Made by a program: the position numbers and the translations under genes
Part shown: positions 1 through 10,579 of the stretch, in pieces
Numbering within the stretch: the stretch's first letter is position 1
How the letters are laid out: each line of letters begins with the position of its first letter
Assembly (NCBI GenBank): GCA_025526935.1
Contig: JAHLKD010000005.1
Location: 124,001-188,000, forward strand
DNA from: Cladochytrium replicatum
Taxonomy: Eukaryota; Chytridiomycota; Chytridiomycetes; Cladochytriales; Cladochytriaceae
Direction: 5' to 3'
Length of the DNA stretch: 64,000 nucleotides
Notes under the pieces: model-generated
Databases searched by the model: none
Seen by the model: the letters and a program-made list of their open reading frames with translations, nothing else
What the model was told of the DNA's origin: nothing

Positions 1-873
1 CTTGAGTTGGAAGGAAGTGCGACGGAATGTGAAGGACAAGGACGGCCAGAGTGGGGGACCAGAAGCAGAGGAGCTCGTGGAAGAAGTTAATAACGGTGCG
101 ACAATTGTGATAGTATGCACTGAATGAGCATTCATCCTGATACCTGAACTTTACCCGTAGAAAAACCCAAGCAGGTGAAGAAGCAAATTAAGTTCTCTTG
201 GGATATCCTCAATTACTATGGGAGCGTCTTGAGTGACGATGAGGACGATGATATTGATGAAGAGCAAAGAGAGGCATACGAAGATCAAGTGCAACGGCTA
301 AAGGTGGACTCACCAATAAACTATCTCCACCTTTTGGTTTTCTGACAATATGACTGTAGCATGCAGATGACCTCACCAAAACTATGTCAAAGGAGGAGTA
401 CATATACTTCTCTGAGTGTCGACAAGCATCTTTTGTCTTCAAGAAGACCAAGAGGTTCAAGGAGTGGTGCATGATGTCCACGTAAGTGAAATGTTCCAGA
501 GAAATATAAATTCCTCATCTTCTTATTCTTCAGTCTATACGACAACAAACCCAACAACGACATCATCGACATTCTCGGTTTCCTATCCTACGAAATGGTC
601 TCAAAACTCACCGAAACCGCCCTCGAAATGAAACGGAGCTGGGAAGCTCGAGAGGACGAGGAGTCCCAGAAAAAGAAAAAGGGCGGGAGTTCTGCAAACA
701 CGGAGCCTACCCTCAACGAAGGGGCGTGCGACTTATTTGCGAAACCCAACTTTGATCAGTCACCTCTAAAGCCCATTCACGTCCACGAAGCATTCCGTAA
801 GCTTCAGAGAACGAGCTCCATAATGAACAACTTTAATGGGGGGTTGGTTCGCACGACCTTGTCGTTAATTTGA
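1..873 (+). CDS. SPT3: SAGA complex subunit Spt3 (3' part)
   Basis: C-terminal half of the histone-fold SAGA/TFIID-like coactivator subunit Spt3, which helps deliver TBP to promoters in the nucleus. The 5' end lies outside the window. Exons read 1-95, 161-303, 360-481 and 534-873, and phase closes at every junction. Recognisable stretches in order are the [14 protein letters not shown] segment, a [11 protein letters not shown] segment followed by an acidic run, the [18 protein letters not shown] block, [16 protein letters not shown], and the final [11 protein letters not shown], which is the usual Spt3 C-terminus. A lysine-rich linker sits between the last two blocks. Nothing looks broken. 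The next gene starts about 180 bases downstream on the same strand. Family assignment is strong because the conserved blocks occur in the expected order and spacing. Confidence 0.93.
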
Positions 874-1050
874 CTTTAGGTGTTATCTACCTTTTTTGTC
901 CATGGAAATAGCATCTTTTTCCTGAAATTTATAATTACAGTCACACAAACTCTGACGAAGCGCTCACTAAAATTTTCGTCTTTGCCCAAACCATCGCCAG
1001 CAAAATGCAGGGGCTATCATTCGCCACCTTGACCACCACTACACCAACAA

Positions 1051-1983
1051 ATGAAGCGAGTTGAGCTTGTGGGATCGCACTTGGAGACAGACCAACCGAA
1101 GCCATGGTTGACCGAAGGAAGGGAAGCCACCATGGAGCGGGTCTGGGCGTTCCTGAGCTACCGCACGGATGACTCGGAGGATTACACATCGTTCTTGATG
1201 AGCTCACTGAAAAGTGTGAATGCCTCTGCCGCAGAAGGCAAAACAACGTTCGAAGTTAGGGTCAACTTCCAGGTTGCTTTCTCACACAAGTTGATTGTTG
1301 TATTTGCAGTTCACGGTGAAAAGACAACACTCGAACAGCTTCGGAAGTGAGTGGAAACAAGAATTCATTTGTAATTGCGGCTGATCAGTGAGATCTCTTT
1401 TGCGGATTCGCAATCTCCATCGAAGCGATTCATGGTGAGTGTTGGGCTTTGTTTTGTTTATCGTGCTCTTACCCCCGGATCTCTACGGTGGATTAGGTGG
1501 TGTGATTGCGTAGGGATCACCTAATTTGGAGAATACGCTTTTGTTCCTCATCGATATATGCAGATCATTGGTGGATCTTGGCGGAATGGCGGCGATCGTA
1601 GCGCTCACAAATCATCCATTTGGGGTTAGGATTACCCCCCTCAGAAAAGGATTACCATGTTTCTCATTTTGCGACCGAAAGGTCAGCGTTGATGTAGCAG
1701 TCACGTACATTGGTCCAGCAAAGGAAGGAGAAACGATCAGGATTGAATCGGTTTGCCACAAGGCCAGCAAATCGGTTGCGTTCACGACAACGATGCTGTA
1801 TGTTGGTACGTTTTGACTTGGGCATGTTGCCGTACTAGGAAGATATTGATGTATCTTTGTTTTAGGGGAGAGATTGATCGCCAAGGGAAAGTGAGTAGCA
1901 ACATAGTGTTTAGCACATAGTCCCTCTGACCCGACAATCTCCCGATATCTAGCCACACCAAGTTCAACAACATGACCCGCTGA
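1051..1983 (+). CDS. Hotdog-fold acyl-CoA thioesterase, ACOT13/Them2-like
   Basis: Predicted 186-residue single-hotdog acyl-CoA thioesterase that hydrolyses fatty acyl-CoA. Exons that keep phase are 1051-1254, 1310-1346, 1426-1434, 1497-1509, 1564-1805, 1866-1890 and 1953-1983. Two are microexons of 9 and 13 bases; together they supply the conserved TIHGGVIA stretch, without which the HGG motif is lost. Further family marks are FEFTVKRQHSNSFG before it, SLVDLGGMAAI after it, a KVSVDVAVTYIGPAKEGE strand, and SVAFTTTMLY near the end. HGG and the Asp of SLVDLGG match the ACOT13 active site. The start at 1051 is the first in-frame ATG, but an ATG at 1132 would give a more usual N-terminus. The intron assignment is inferred and should be verified with RNA. 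Confidence 0.8.
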
Positions 1984-2174
1984 ACACACTGCTCCAGCTG
2001 TTTCATGCAGAGCCATGCAGAGCACACGTACTATTTTTTGATAAACGGCCCAAAATCAAACACTGCAACTAATCCAAAAGTATAGAAAGTTATAATGCTC
2101 CCATTTGCGAATGTCATTCTCGCACAACAGTTCCTCCATGCAAGCAACACATTTGCACATGAAAGCTATCAGTT

Positions 2175-3122
2175 TCACTGCTTCTTCGCTTCCCTCTCCT
2201 GCTTGCGCAAGGCCCTCTTCCTGATGCTCTTGTGCAGCTCGTAACCTTGCGAAACCAACAACCATTTTGGCACCAACTCCGTCACAACCCAGTCCGCAAT
2301 GGCGTGGGACCAGTACGGAGTCGAGACCAGCGCCTTTCCAGAGTTGCTCAGTGCAGTCTTCACATAGTCTTTTGCCGACGGTGTAGAGATCGAAGTCTTC
2401 CTGATTTTGCTCATGGCCGTTTGCACAAAGAAGGTGTTCAGACACTCGACGTGGACGCCTGTACCCTTGAGTTCGATACCGAGGCACTCTGACCAGTTTG
2501 CAAGGAAAGCCTTGGAGGCGCTGTAGACGCTCAGGAGGGCCGACGGGAATTTGCCTGCGAAGGAGCTGAGGTTGAGGATCAGGCCCGATTTGCGTGCGAT
2601 CATGCCTGGAAGAACGATGCGTGTGATACGGAGCTGCGCGAGGATGTTGACGTTCACGATAGTCTCGGTGCGTTCTGCGGATTCCTCGATGAAAGGCACG
2701 GGGAACTCGTGGGAGACGCCGACGTTGTTGACTAGGACGCCAATGTCGCCCAGGGACGTGAGACGGGTCGCGAGGGAAGCGTAGTCGGACGCGGTGCTCT
2801 TTGCAAAGTCGAAGGGGATCACCTCGGTGCGAACCTTGTTGCTGTTCTGGACGGCGATCTCGCCGGCGACGAGCTCGAGCTTGCTGCTTGTGCGGGCGAG
2901 GAGAGCGACGTTGAAGCCGGCTTGGGCAAGCTGGAGAGCGAATTCCTTGCCGATACCATCGCTGGCGCCTGTCACGACAGCCCATGAACCTTTCTTTGCG
3001 CCATACTGTATGAGGTTGAGAGGAGGGGAGAAGCGGGCGGCAATTCCCGAGATCAGCGAGACAGCGATCTTGACGATGCAGAGGGCACCAATGGCAGCGA
3101 GGGCATTCACTGCAGTCGACAT
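2175..3122 (-). CDS. IFA38: Very-long-chain 3-oxoacyl-CoA reductase
   Basis: Single-exon 315-residue short-chain dehydrogenase of the KAR/Ifa38 type, the second enzyme of microsomal very-long-chain fatty acid elongation: NADPH-dependent reduction of 3-ketoacyl-CoA at the ER. A hydrophobic N-terminus (residues about 1-30) can act as membrane anchor. The cofactor motif is TGASDGIG near residue 53, then LVNNVG, the catalytic Ser in NLSSFAGKFPS and the YSASKAFLANWS motif carrying Tyr and Lys. The C-terminus is rich in lysine and arginine and ends EAKKQ, which resembles but does not match a canonical KKXX ER retrieval signal. The opposite frame contains a longer open frame over the same bases, but its translation is arginine-rich and matches no family. 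TrpRS starts upstream on the same strand. Confidence 0.93.
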   Translation of the reverse strand: MSTAVNALAAIGALCIVKIAVSLISGIAARFSPPLNLIQYGAKKGSWAVVTGASDGIGKEFALQLAQAGFNVALLARTSSKLELVAGEIAVQNSNKVRTEVIPFDFAKSTASDYASLATRLTSLGDIGVLVNNVGVSHEFPVPFIEESAERTETIVNVNILAQLRITRIVLPGMIARKSGLILNLSSFAGKFPSALLSVYSASKAFLANWSECLGIELKGTGVHVECLNTFFVQTAMSKIRKTSISTPSAKDYVKTALSNSGKALVSTPYWSHAIADWVVTELVPKWLLVSQGYELHKSIRKRALRKQEREAKKQ

Positions 3123-3243
3123 TGAATTCCTTTCTTTTCTTGGGAGACACGAAAGTTTTGTGGGAGAACGGGAGAGTTTGTTTGTGGCTTGAGATCACAA
3201 ATATCAGGGTTGGGATGACTCTTATTGTTTATTGGTTTCAGTT

Positions 3244-4847
3244 TCATTTCTTGGGAGCAGCAGCCATAACCTTTCTCGGGTAGTTCGGATCCATGAACTT
3301 CTTCACATCCTCATCGGTGACCTGCTTCCGCCGCTTTCAGAAAATTAATGTCAGCCAATCGGGCGTCTCACTCTCCACCCAGTAAAATTATCCTCACCTC
3401 CTGCACCGACGCAATCAGCTCACTGACAACCTCTATGCATCGCTGCTTCAGTGCACCAGTGCTCAACTCTCCCTTCTTGTACCGCCTCTCAATGTCTTCA
3501 AGCTCCGCATCGTCGTCGAGGAAGAATCGGAGGTACTGGAAGCTCACATCCACTTCAGTGTTTCCACCATTCTTGGCGTGCAGCTCTGCGGTGTCTCCGC
3601 CACCACTGAATGCATACTTGTTGATTTTGTTCTTCACTTGTCCCGGAGTGTCAGTGATATAGATAGCGGAATTGGGGTTGGATGCGGACATCTTGGTTCC
3701 AGGACCCTGCGAGCAAAGACCTATAAGTTGTAGAATGGGGGGGGCAGTTTCATCGGGTTACCTGAAGCGCGGGGAAGAAGCGGCTGTGGATCAGAGATGG
3801 CTTTGGGTACTTCAGCTTCACTGCTGCTTCTCTCGTCACGCGGAAGTAGGGATCCTGGTCGATGGCGCACGGGATCAAGCAGGGAACATCACCTTTCTCG
3901 CCAAACATGGCAGGGAATGAATTGGAGAAAGACGGAGCAGCCTGGATTGACACAAAATGGAGCTTTCCCACGTTATCACTGTGAAGTGCCGAGTAAGATA
4001 TGCAGATAGCGCAGTTTCGACTTCATTCCACCTGTCTTTGAAACCGAACACGGCTTTCGAAACCGAGGTGGTAATCGTCTTCGAAATTTTCACAACGTTT
4101 CGATAGAATGCTCCTCTGCATGAAAGAAGATACGTCAAGATGCCAAGCTAATCACAAAAGTGCAATTTTTTCTCCACTCACCCCACGTAATCCAAGTTTG
4201 AGAAAATGAAGGTCTTCTCCGGGTCGAACCCAAATGCCATGATATCCTTTGCGTTCTCAATAGCATATTTGTGGGCCTCGTCAAGCTTCAGCTCCTGCTT
4301 GAACAGGAATTTTTCATCATCGGTAAGTTGGACCACGAGCGGGGCGTCAAAGGAATCCTGCAAGTATCTTTGAATACAATAAATAATCAAAATTAAACGG
4401 GAATGAATCTTCAAGCCGATTGCTCACTTGCAGAACAGGAATGGCACCATGTGTCCAACATGCATGCTTCCACTGCTCGGGCCACGACCAGTGTAAAGAT
4501 AGAACGGCTTCTTCTGCTCGAATCGATTAAGAATCACATCGAACTCCCTATTATAACGATCGGCTTGAGCATGAATCGAAAAAAGGTGGGTCTCTGTGCC
4601 TTACTCACCGATGCGAAAAGAAAAGTCCTCTCCTCAAGAACGGATGTGCCCGCTTTCCCGTGAGCTTCTCAAACCGCTCGATCAACTCCGGGCTGATGTG
4701 ACGGGTACCGAACATCTCGATAAGGCGGTTGTAGTCGATCTCTGCAACGGTACCGTCCTCTGCGACCTTCCCTCGTACTTCCCAGGGAGTGACGACCTGG
4801 TCTGCATTGGATGCGGCCGGCGCTTCTGCTCCATTTTCCGGGGGCAT
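3244..4847 (-). CDS. WRS1: Cytoplasmic tryptophan--tRNA ligase
   Basis: Complete 414-residue class I tryptophanyl-tRNA synthetase of the eukaryotic cytosolic type; it charges tRNA-Trp using ATP. Exons on the minus strand are 4609-4847, 4428-4547, 4182-4367, 4032-4115, 3762-3978, 3398-3706 and 3244-3333; all phases close. Signature parts are QVVTPWEV near the N-terminus, the HIGH-like box in [13 protein letters not shown] after [32 protein letters not shown] and the KMSAS loop in [16 protein letters not shown]. The C-terminal block is [16 protein letters not shown] and ends in AAAPKK. Length and motif order are those of yeast Wrs1, without the vertebrate WHEP extension. It is intact, in contrast to the carboxypeptidase relic immediately upstream. 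Confidence 0.96.
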
Positions 4848-5289
4848 TCTCTGTTCTATGTGTTTGAATTCTGCAGACTTTGGAGTTCGCTTATTTTAGG
4901 AGGACACGAACCGAAAATTGACGTGGTGTGAAAGTTTATTGCGATGAGGTAGTGGAGAATATTGGGAATAACACAAGCGAAATAACGGCAGTGCGGTTGA
5001 AGGAGCGAGACGAAGAGAAGGATTTTTGCGGGCGGAGACTGGGAAGAGACTTACATAAAGTATTGCAAAATCAACGCGAATCATGTTACAAACATTTGGG
5101 ACGGAGTCATTTGGGAAGGGAGGTGGCGAAGGAAACCTTGAAAATAAAGTGATACAAGGATTGGATTGAGTGCTACTTTGTTTTTTTCAAGTCAACAAGT
5201 GGAACAACTATAGGAGCATTGCGTTATTCTAGTTTTGAGAAAAGAACAAGTTGCCAATTGGAATAAAGGGCCAATTCTGCAGCTCAGAA

Positions 5290-7086
5290 CCCGCTCACTG
5301 CATCCGTCGTTTGCACGGACAACAAGCTGGTGCATCCGGTGCGATAAATCTCGTCAGAATATCGAGCGCTGCAGTAGGCTCGAACTGGTACGAAGTGGCC
5401 CGAATTGTAGACTCGGTAGTATCTCAATTCACGGTCCAAAATCGTCGTCCCTGCGATCTTTCCATCAACGACCCAGTTGTTGCTCTCGCTCTTGTAGTCC
5501 TGTGTGAACCAGTCGCGCCGTTCTAAGTCATATTGCCGATCCCCCGCTCAACGTATAAGTGGTTGACAACTGCATCGTTCATGCCCTGATAATCACCACA
5601 CGGATATCTTTTCTTGCTAGAAGCTTAGGGTAGATCTATCACGTCCCGGCTTGAGTACGAATTTATACGTTAACTTCATTCTCAACTTTACCACTAGAGG
5701 ACCCGGAATTTGGTTTTCGTTGCCTTCAAAGAGGAGTCCACGTAAAACGGCTCTACTGCACTGCATGAAGAGATAAGAAAATGCCCGGCTTTTGCAAATT
5801 GAATTTACCTGTGTCTATGGCGGGGTTTCAGCGTTCACGTTAAGGCAGGTAGGTTCGTGCATTGTTTCAGCAGTTAGTAGTCTCCGCGACAAACTCCAAC
5901 AGCAGTTTTGTTCTGGTCTGCAGCAGTCAGCACGGTCCTGAAGTAGGAAATGTAGCAGTCATATTCATCGGCCAACGGATAAACTGCGCTAGTTCCTCGC
6001 CTCGGTGTACTTCTCCAGATACTGCTTTCCAAATTCTTCAAAAACTGGGAAGATGGTTGAAGATATGACCCCCTCTTTCTTGCCAATGTCGCGCCAGTAG
6101 TTGAAGTCGTTGGCGATGCTGATAGCGGTGGGTTGTCCACGCAACAGATTACGCTGCCCGTCGTCAAACACACCGTTCGCAACTGCAAGGCCTTTGAGAT
6201 TGATCTAGATTGGTTCAGTTGCTGGGACACTACCCGTTGGGAAGGGTCAATTTGTTCTTGAAGACCAGGTTGTCTGCAATCCCCGGAATGTAACGACCCG
6301 CGTAGGATTCGCGAGTAACATACAGGTTCATGCTGGCAGTTTCCTGGAAAACTTCGTAGAACTTCCCCAAGAAGGAATGCAGATCGATGCCGACACCGGT
6401 GGTATTGTAAACTGCCGAGGACTCCGAGGTATGGAAGCTGAAGCCTACTCCCACCGGCTGCTCGATGAACAGCGAGTTGGTGACCGTGTGCCAACTGTAA
6501 CGGTTTGGCTTGAAGGATCCGTCAGGTTGAATTCGAACTGGGCCGTTCTCGAGGAACAATCCAAGCAGCGAACTGCAGCATGACGAAGTGGAGATCAACA
6601 CGGTATCTTTAGGCATCATAATTAATCGAATACCTGTACCACCGTTCAACCAGATGACCCAAGTCTTCCTAATGGACGCTCGCTGGAGCAGGAAAGTACG
6701 TGAAAAACAGGGAGCTTCCATCATCTTTGATGCAAAAAAAAGCTGGCGTAAGAACATTATTGCATTACAAGCTTCAGATCTGTATGATCACCTTAATACG
6801 AAGCTGTCCCGAGTAGATTCCGTTCAACCCTGCCAGTAATGCTGGTGTTGTCTGTGATCCCCGTGACTTGCTTCACCGCGAAATCTTCCTTCTGACGGGC
6901 CAACCTCAAGTTTGCGGCATTGGGATTAACGACTTGTATCCGATAGCTGTCGCCGGGATTTCCCAATATTTTCTTGTTGAGGACACCAAGGCCATCTTTC
7001 GGGTGGCAACATCGAGTTGGCGGGCCGCGGCTGCAAAAACAGGGCAGGTATACCAAAAGACCAGCGACTAAGACGAACCCCACCAT
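5290..7086 (-). pseudogene. Secreted serine carboxypeptidase (S10), frame-broken
   Basis: Remains of a secreted S10 serine carboxypeptidase. A hydrophobic leader (MVGFVLVAGLLVYLPCF) starts at 7086. Then come [66 protein letters not shown] carrying the catalytic Ser, LKGLAVANGVFDDGQR, and near 5385-5415 the YNSGHFVP block with the catalytic His. These blocks lie in order but in different frames. A frame change occurs near 6838 and another, with an in-frame stop, near 6685. The oxyanion-hole GPGCSS is not contiguous, and the residue before ESYAG is Arg rather than Gly. No intron model I tried restores one frame. It could be a sequencing artefact, but neighbouring genes are clean, so decay is more likely. 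Confidence 0.65.
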
Positions 7087-7891
7087 CTTTCTGAAGAGTC
7101 AGGGGTACTGGAGAGACTTATTAGGACTAACTTTGTTGGATGAATGTCAAAAAATTTAGAATGAGGCGGCATTTGCTTCTTCAGATCGAACGGAATGAAA
7201 TATGGACCCCACAGGCATTGTTTGAGGAGCGTTAAATTAAACTTTAAAAGACATGCTCGCAGTGGGATTCTGTGGCTTATTGAAATTACAATTTTAAGGT
7301 TTTGAGGCGCAACGTCATCAACGAATTTATCAACCCTGATGTCTGATGTGTTCAAGCAATGTTGTTCAAATCAGGCGATGGATAAATTGGTGGAAGAGAA
7401 GTCGACGCGCTAGGACCTGGAGTTTTCTTGCGTTGGACGAGGCGAGGAACAGTGGGCATGTGGATGTGTTGAATTGGAGTGCACCGAAGATGCAGTGGAT
7501 CTTCCGTGTGAAATAGTGGGCGTTGGAATATGAGCAAACGGATGTCCCTGCGTGGTGGAAACAACCGCTTGGGAGTTGAGCATGATGGCCTAAAGGGCAT
7601 GCATGCGTTTGGTTTCAAATAAAGGACAAGCATGCATCTGATTTGAAATAGATGACATACATGATCAGCATGTTGGATGACCAAGGATTTTGGGATTTGT
7701 TGTCGTCATTTATTGAACTATCGGCTACACATTTAGTCGGTCAGAGCAATCCGAAGTAATATAACTGATCCAAACTAGTACGATGTCCCGCTTGTCGAGT
7801 AAAGCCGAAATAAGGTATTAGTTTCAGTCCAAATGGCTAAACTACGTTTCCTCCTAAAATGACGACTTTTGATATCAAATTTTGGTTGCCT
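7087..7891. other. Intergenic stretch without a recognisable gene
   Basis: About 800 bases between the carboxypeptidase relic and the membrane protein gene. A 110-residue open frame on the minus strand (7352-7684) has no family resemblance and a composition like random sequence. I see no RNA gene or repeat here. Confidence 0.5.
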
Positions 7892-9466
7892 TTATCCATG
7901 AAATGGAAAATCTGTATTAGGTACAATCACATCCACTTCCCCATGGAAAGGATGTCTCCAACCACATTGCCATCTTTCCTCACCATAAACACGATTTTCC
8001 CACGTCGAGGTATTGAACCCAATATGCCGCATCAGCAATCGCGGCGATATCACCATCTTACACTGTGCGCATTCGTCCAAGACCCCCCGCACGCATCTTT
8101 GCATGACAAGGTCCGCAGGGACCTCGTAGTACGTTGGTGACATCAGCAATGACGAAACTGTGTCGGCTGCAAATGCGTCCATCAGGATCCCGCTTCCACC
8201 CGTGCCGACGAATAGCCCGCAATGATCGTAGCCCTGTGCGAAACGCAATAATCGAAGCATCGAATCCCATCCACCGTCACACAGCGGGAAATCGTCCTCC
8301 AAGATAGTGTAATACTTGGAGTCGTATTTAGAACGCACTTCGACCAGGGCTTTCGAGAGATGATCCTTTTGTGCATATATTGTGCCATCGTGCTGGATGA
8401 AATCGACGTACTGGGAGAATGACGTGTTCGATTGCATTTGTTTTCTGTATTCGTCAAACACGGGATGAGTTGAAAAGCGGGTGTACACGACGACCTTGAG
8501 ATGCTTCGAAAGGGGTGTTGGGTCACCGTCTATTGTTTTTGGGAATGCGTTCAGAAACGACTCAACGGTTGCGATGAGATGTTTAGGGCTCGATCTTCGG
8601 GGAGCAGTCATGACGAGGAAAGTCATCAGGCAATCGTGCGCGGAACTCATGGAAATCAGATCGTTTTCAGCCGGCAGAGGCAATGATGTCCCATGATACA
8701 GCGTCGAGAAGCCAGAGAGCAGCAATGAACACAAGACATAAATGGCCCACGGTTTGAATGCCGATCGTTTTCTCCCAATCATCTTCAGGATTGAAAGCAG
8801 CGTTCCGCAGAGAATGGACCACCGTAGAGGATAAACGAGAACCTGAGCTGCCAGCAGGGTCGTTACAACCCCGGAACTCATCTTAAGAGCGGCTAATCGT
8901 TCTCCCCATTTGAACTGAAGTACCGGTGTTGACTGTTTGGCCCATGAAAGCGGAATCAATGTCCAAAGGAAGATGAAAATCCCAGGTGATTCCTCATAAA
9001 CCGAGTCAGGGAAAAAAAGCCTCGGGATCGCAAAACCTGTGCCTCTGGATAGCAAATATCCGATAATCGTCCGAGTAGCGCTGGTCAAGAGAAGTATTAT
9101 GAAGCTCGAGAGTAACGGTTGATCAACCAGCAGCACAAAACTGATCATGACGGTGAGAAGTGTGGTCAGTGGGTCCACGGTGATGTACAGGAACGGATTC
9201 AATACGACATTCACATATTCTTTCCCAAAGTAGATGCGATTCACTGCTGTGCTGTTGTAGGACACCAATGTGGACAGCACGAGCAGATTCAAGAAGATGG
9301 AGAAAACCCAATATGTTCGAAAGAATAACGACGCATGCCAAACTTGGTGTGTTGATGAACTTGTATGTACAGGAAGCGAGCGGTCCAGAGTCCACTGAAA
9401 CAGCCTTTGCTTCGGATCCGATGCCTCGACGACGCTCACTGCTGCCATTGGACGAAAGGTCAACAA
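7892..9466 (-). CDS. Polytopic membrane protein with GT-A-like domain
   Basis: Single-exon 524-residue protein. The first half has about six or seven hydrophobic segments: residues about 45-70, 90-135, 165-180, 195-225 and 245-265. The second half looks like a GT-A glycosyltransferase domain: an invitation-type stretch VVVYTRFSTHP, then YYTILEDDFPLCDGGWDSM, where EDD would take the place of the metal-binding DxD, then GLFVGTGGSGILMDAF. A Cys-rich segment follows, with CVRGVLDECAQCK. The layout of membrane helices plus a GT-A fold with LEDD recalls the PGAP4/TMEM246 and GT54-like groups, but I cannot assign it with certainty. The start at 9466 gives the longest frame; an ATG six codons later is also possible. 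If the call holds, it works in the secretory pathway. Confidence 0.6.
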   Translation of the reverse strand: MLTFRPMAAVSVVEASDPKQRLFQWTLDRSLPVHTSSSTHQVWHASLFFRTYWVFSIFLNLLVLSTLVSYNSTAVNRIYFGKEYVNVVLNPFLYITVDPLTTLLTVMISFVLLVDQPLLSSFIILLLTSATRTIIGYLLSRGTGFAIPRLFFPDSVYEESPGIFIFLWTLIPLSWAKQSTPVLQFKWGERLAALKMSSGVVTTLLAAQVLVYPLRWSILCGTLLSILKMIGRKRSAFKPWAIYVLCSLLLSGFSTLYHGTSLPLPAENDLISMSSAHDCLMTFLVMTAPRRSSPKHLIATVESFLNAFPKTIDGDPTPLSKHLKVVVYTRFSTHPVFDEYRKQMQSNTSFSQYVDFIQHDGTIYAQKDHLSKALVEVRSKYDSKYYTILEDDFPLCDGGWDSMLRLLRFAQGYDHCGLFVGTGGSGILMDAFAADTVSSLLMSPTYYEVPADLVMQRCVRGVLDECAQCKMVISPRLLMRHIGFNTSTWENRVYGEERWQCGWRHPFHGEVDVIVPNTDFPFHG

Positions 9467-9661
9467 GGGAATAGTGTGGCGTAAGTTCGATATATTTATT
9501 TTTGTGTAACATGAGGGCGACTGGCCAAAGAACGTTAGACCACCTCGTTAAGTTTGCATAGTATCATCATGGTTTATTAACTGTGGTTTGGAGAGTGCAA
9601 AAAAGTTAATACGTTTTCCATATTCACAAAAAGCGTCCGACGATTCAATCCGGGTTATCCG

Positions 9662-10390
9662 TTGGCAATGAGTCTTCCGATCGAGATCATCGATGAGCTT
9701 CTGATCCTTTTGGGAAGGCACACTAAGAACCGTCATCAAGCTTTCAAACTGGAAGCATTCTTCAGGAGACGAACGGTTCAAATCACTCTCTTGCCGCTCG
9801 TGCGGATTCCCTCGATGGAGGAGGCCAGGACGCAGGCGCAAGTCTCTGTCCTTGATATCCACCTCTCCCTGAGGCGTACGTACTCCTAAAAAGCATTTGT
9901 AGAAGCGAGCAAGAACGGCCACATTGGTGTGCTTGAATGGTGGAAGCAGAGTGGGCTCGATCTAAAATACATGAGCTGGGCCACGAGCTGGGCGAGCTAG
10001 TTCGGACACATTGGGGTACTCGAGCCGTGGAGATCAAGCGGTCTCGAATTCAAGCACGACTTTTGGGCCATGGATCTCGGGAGTCGCGGCGGGCATGGGG
10101 ACGTTTCGGAATGGTAGCGATCGAGCGCCGATGGAGCAGCTATGCAATGGGCCTTACGAGCGCGACTGGGCGGGTGGGAGGTGCTGCAATGGTGGAATAG
10201 GAGCGGTCTTGAGCTCGAGTGGCGTGATTCGGCGATGAAGTTGGCGAGTAAGTACGGGCAGATGGATGCTGCGGTGGTGGAAAGACGGCGGATTGGATCT
10301 GAGGTACAAGTAGCGGACGATCGAAGCGGCGGCTGAGAAGGGACATCATCGAGTTGTGATCTGGTGCCTCAATTGCGGGATGGGCGGAAC
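9662..10390 (+). pseudogene. WW-repeat (ankyrin-like) protein gene, degenerate
   Basis: Relic of a repeat protein whose unit is about 29 residues, 87 bases, with the pattern VLEWWKxSGLxLKY. Unit starts in one frame are at 9929, 10016, 10103 and 10181; spacing is 87, 87 and 78. TAG stops interrupt the frame at 9998-10000 and 10115-10117. A fifth unit starts near 10268 but its WWKDGGLDLRYK reading is shifted by one base. Upstream at 9668 is an F-box-like N-terminus reading MSLPIEIIDELLILLG. Proteins with tandem WW units like these are, to my knowledge, a large family in some chytrid fungi, often called ankyrin-like. The identical opening pattern MSLPxExxDE recurs at 15399. The stops make this copy non-functional unless read in pieces. 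Confidence 0.7.
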
Positions 10391-10579
10391 TAACAGCGAT
10401 CAGAACATCATGTTACCCTTGCGTACAAGTGTCAAGTATGATGATTTGAGAAAGAATGTGATAGCATTTTCGACCTTATGTGGAAGACCATCCAGCTGAG
10501 ATATGAACATCATTCTCTCCAAGAAAAATTCATCAACTGGTATTCGTGGCATTGATCTTCCAAATTCACTGGCCTTCGG

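Noticed and set aside
2056-3198. 380-residue open frame on the minus strand overlapping IFA38
   Set aside because: It is a shadow in another frame of the SDR gene; its translation is Arg/His-rich and lacks any family motif, while the other frame has a complete SDR signature.
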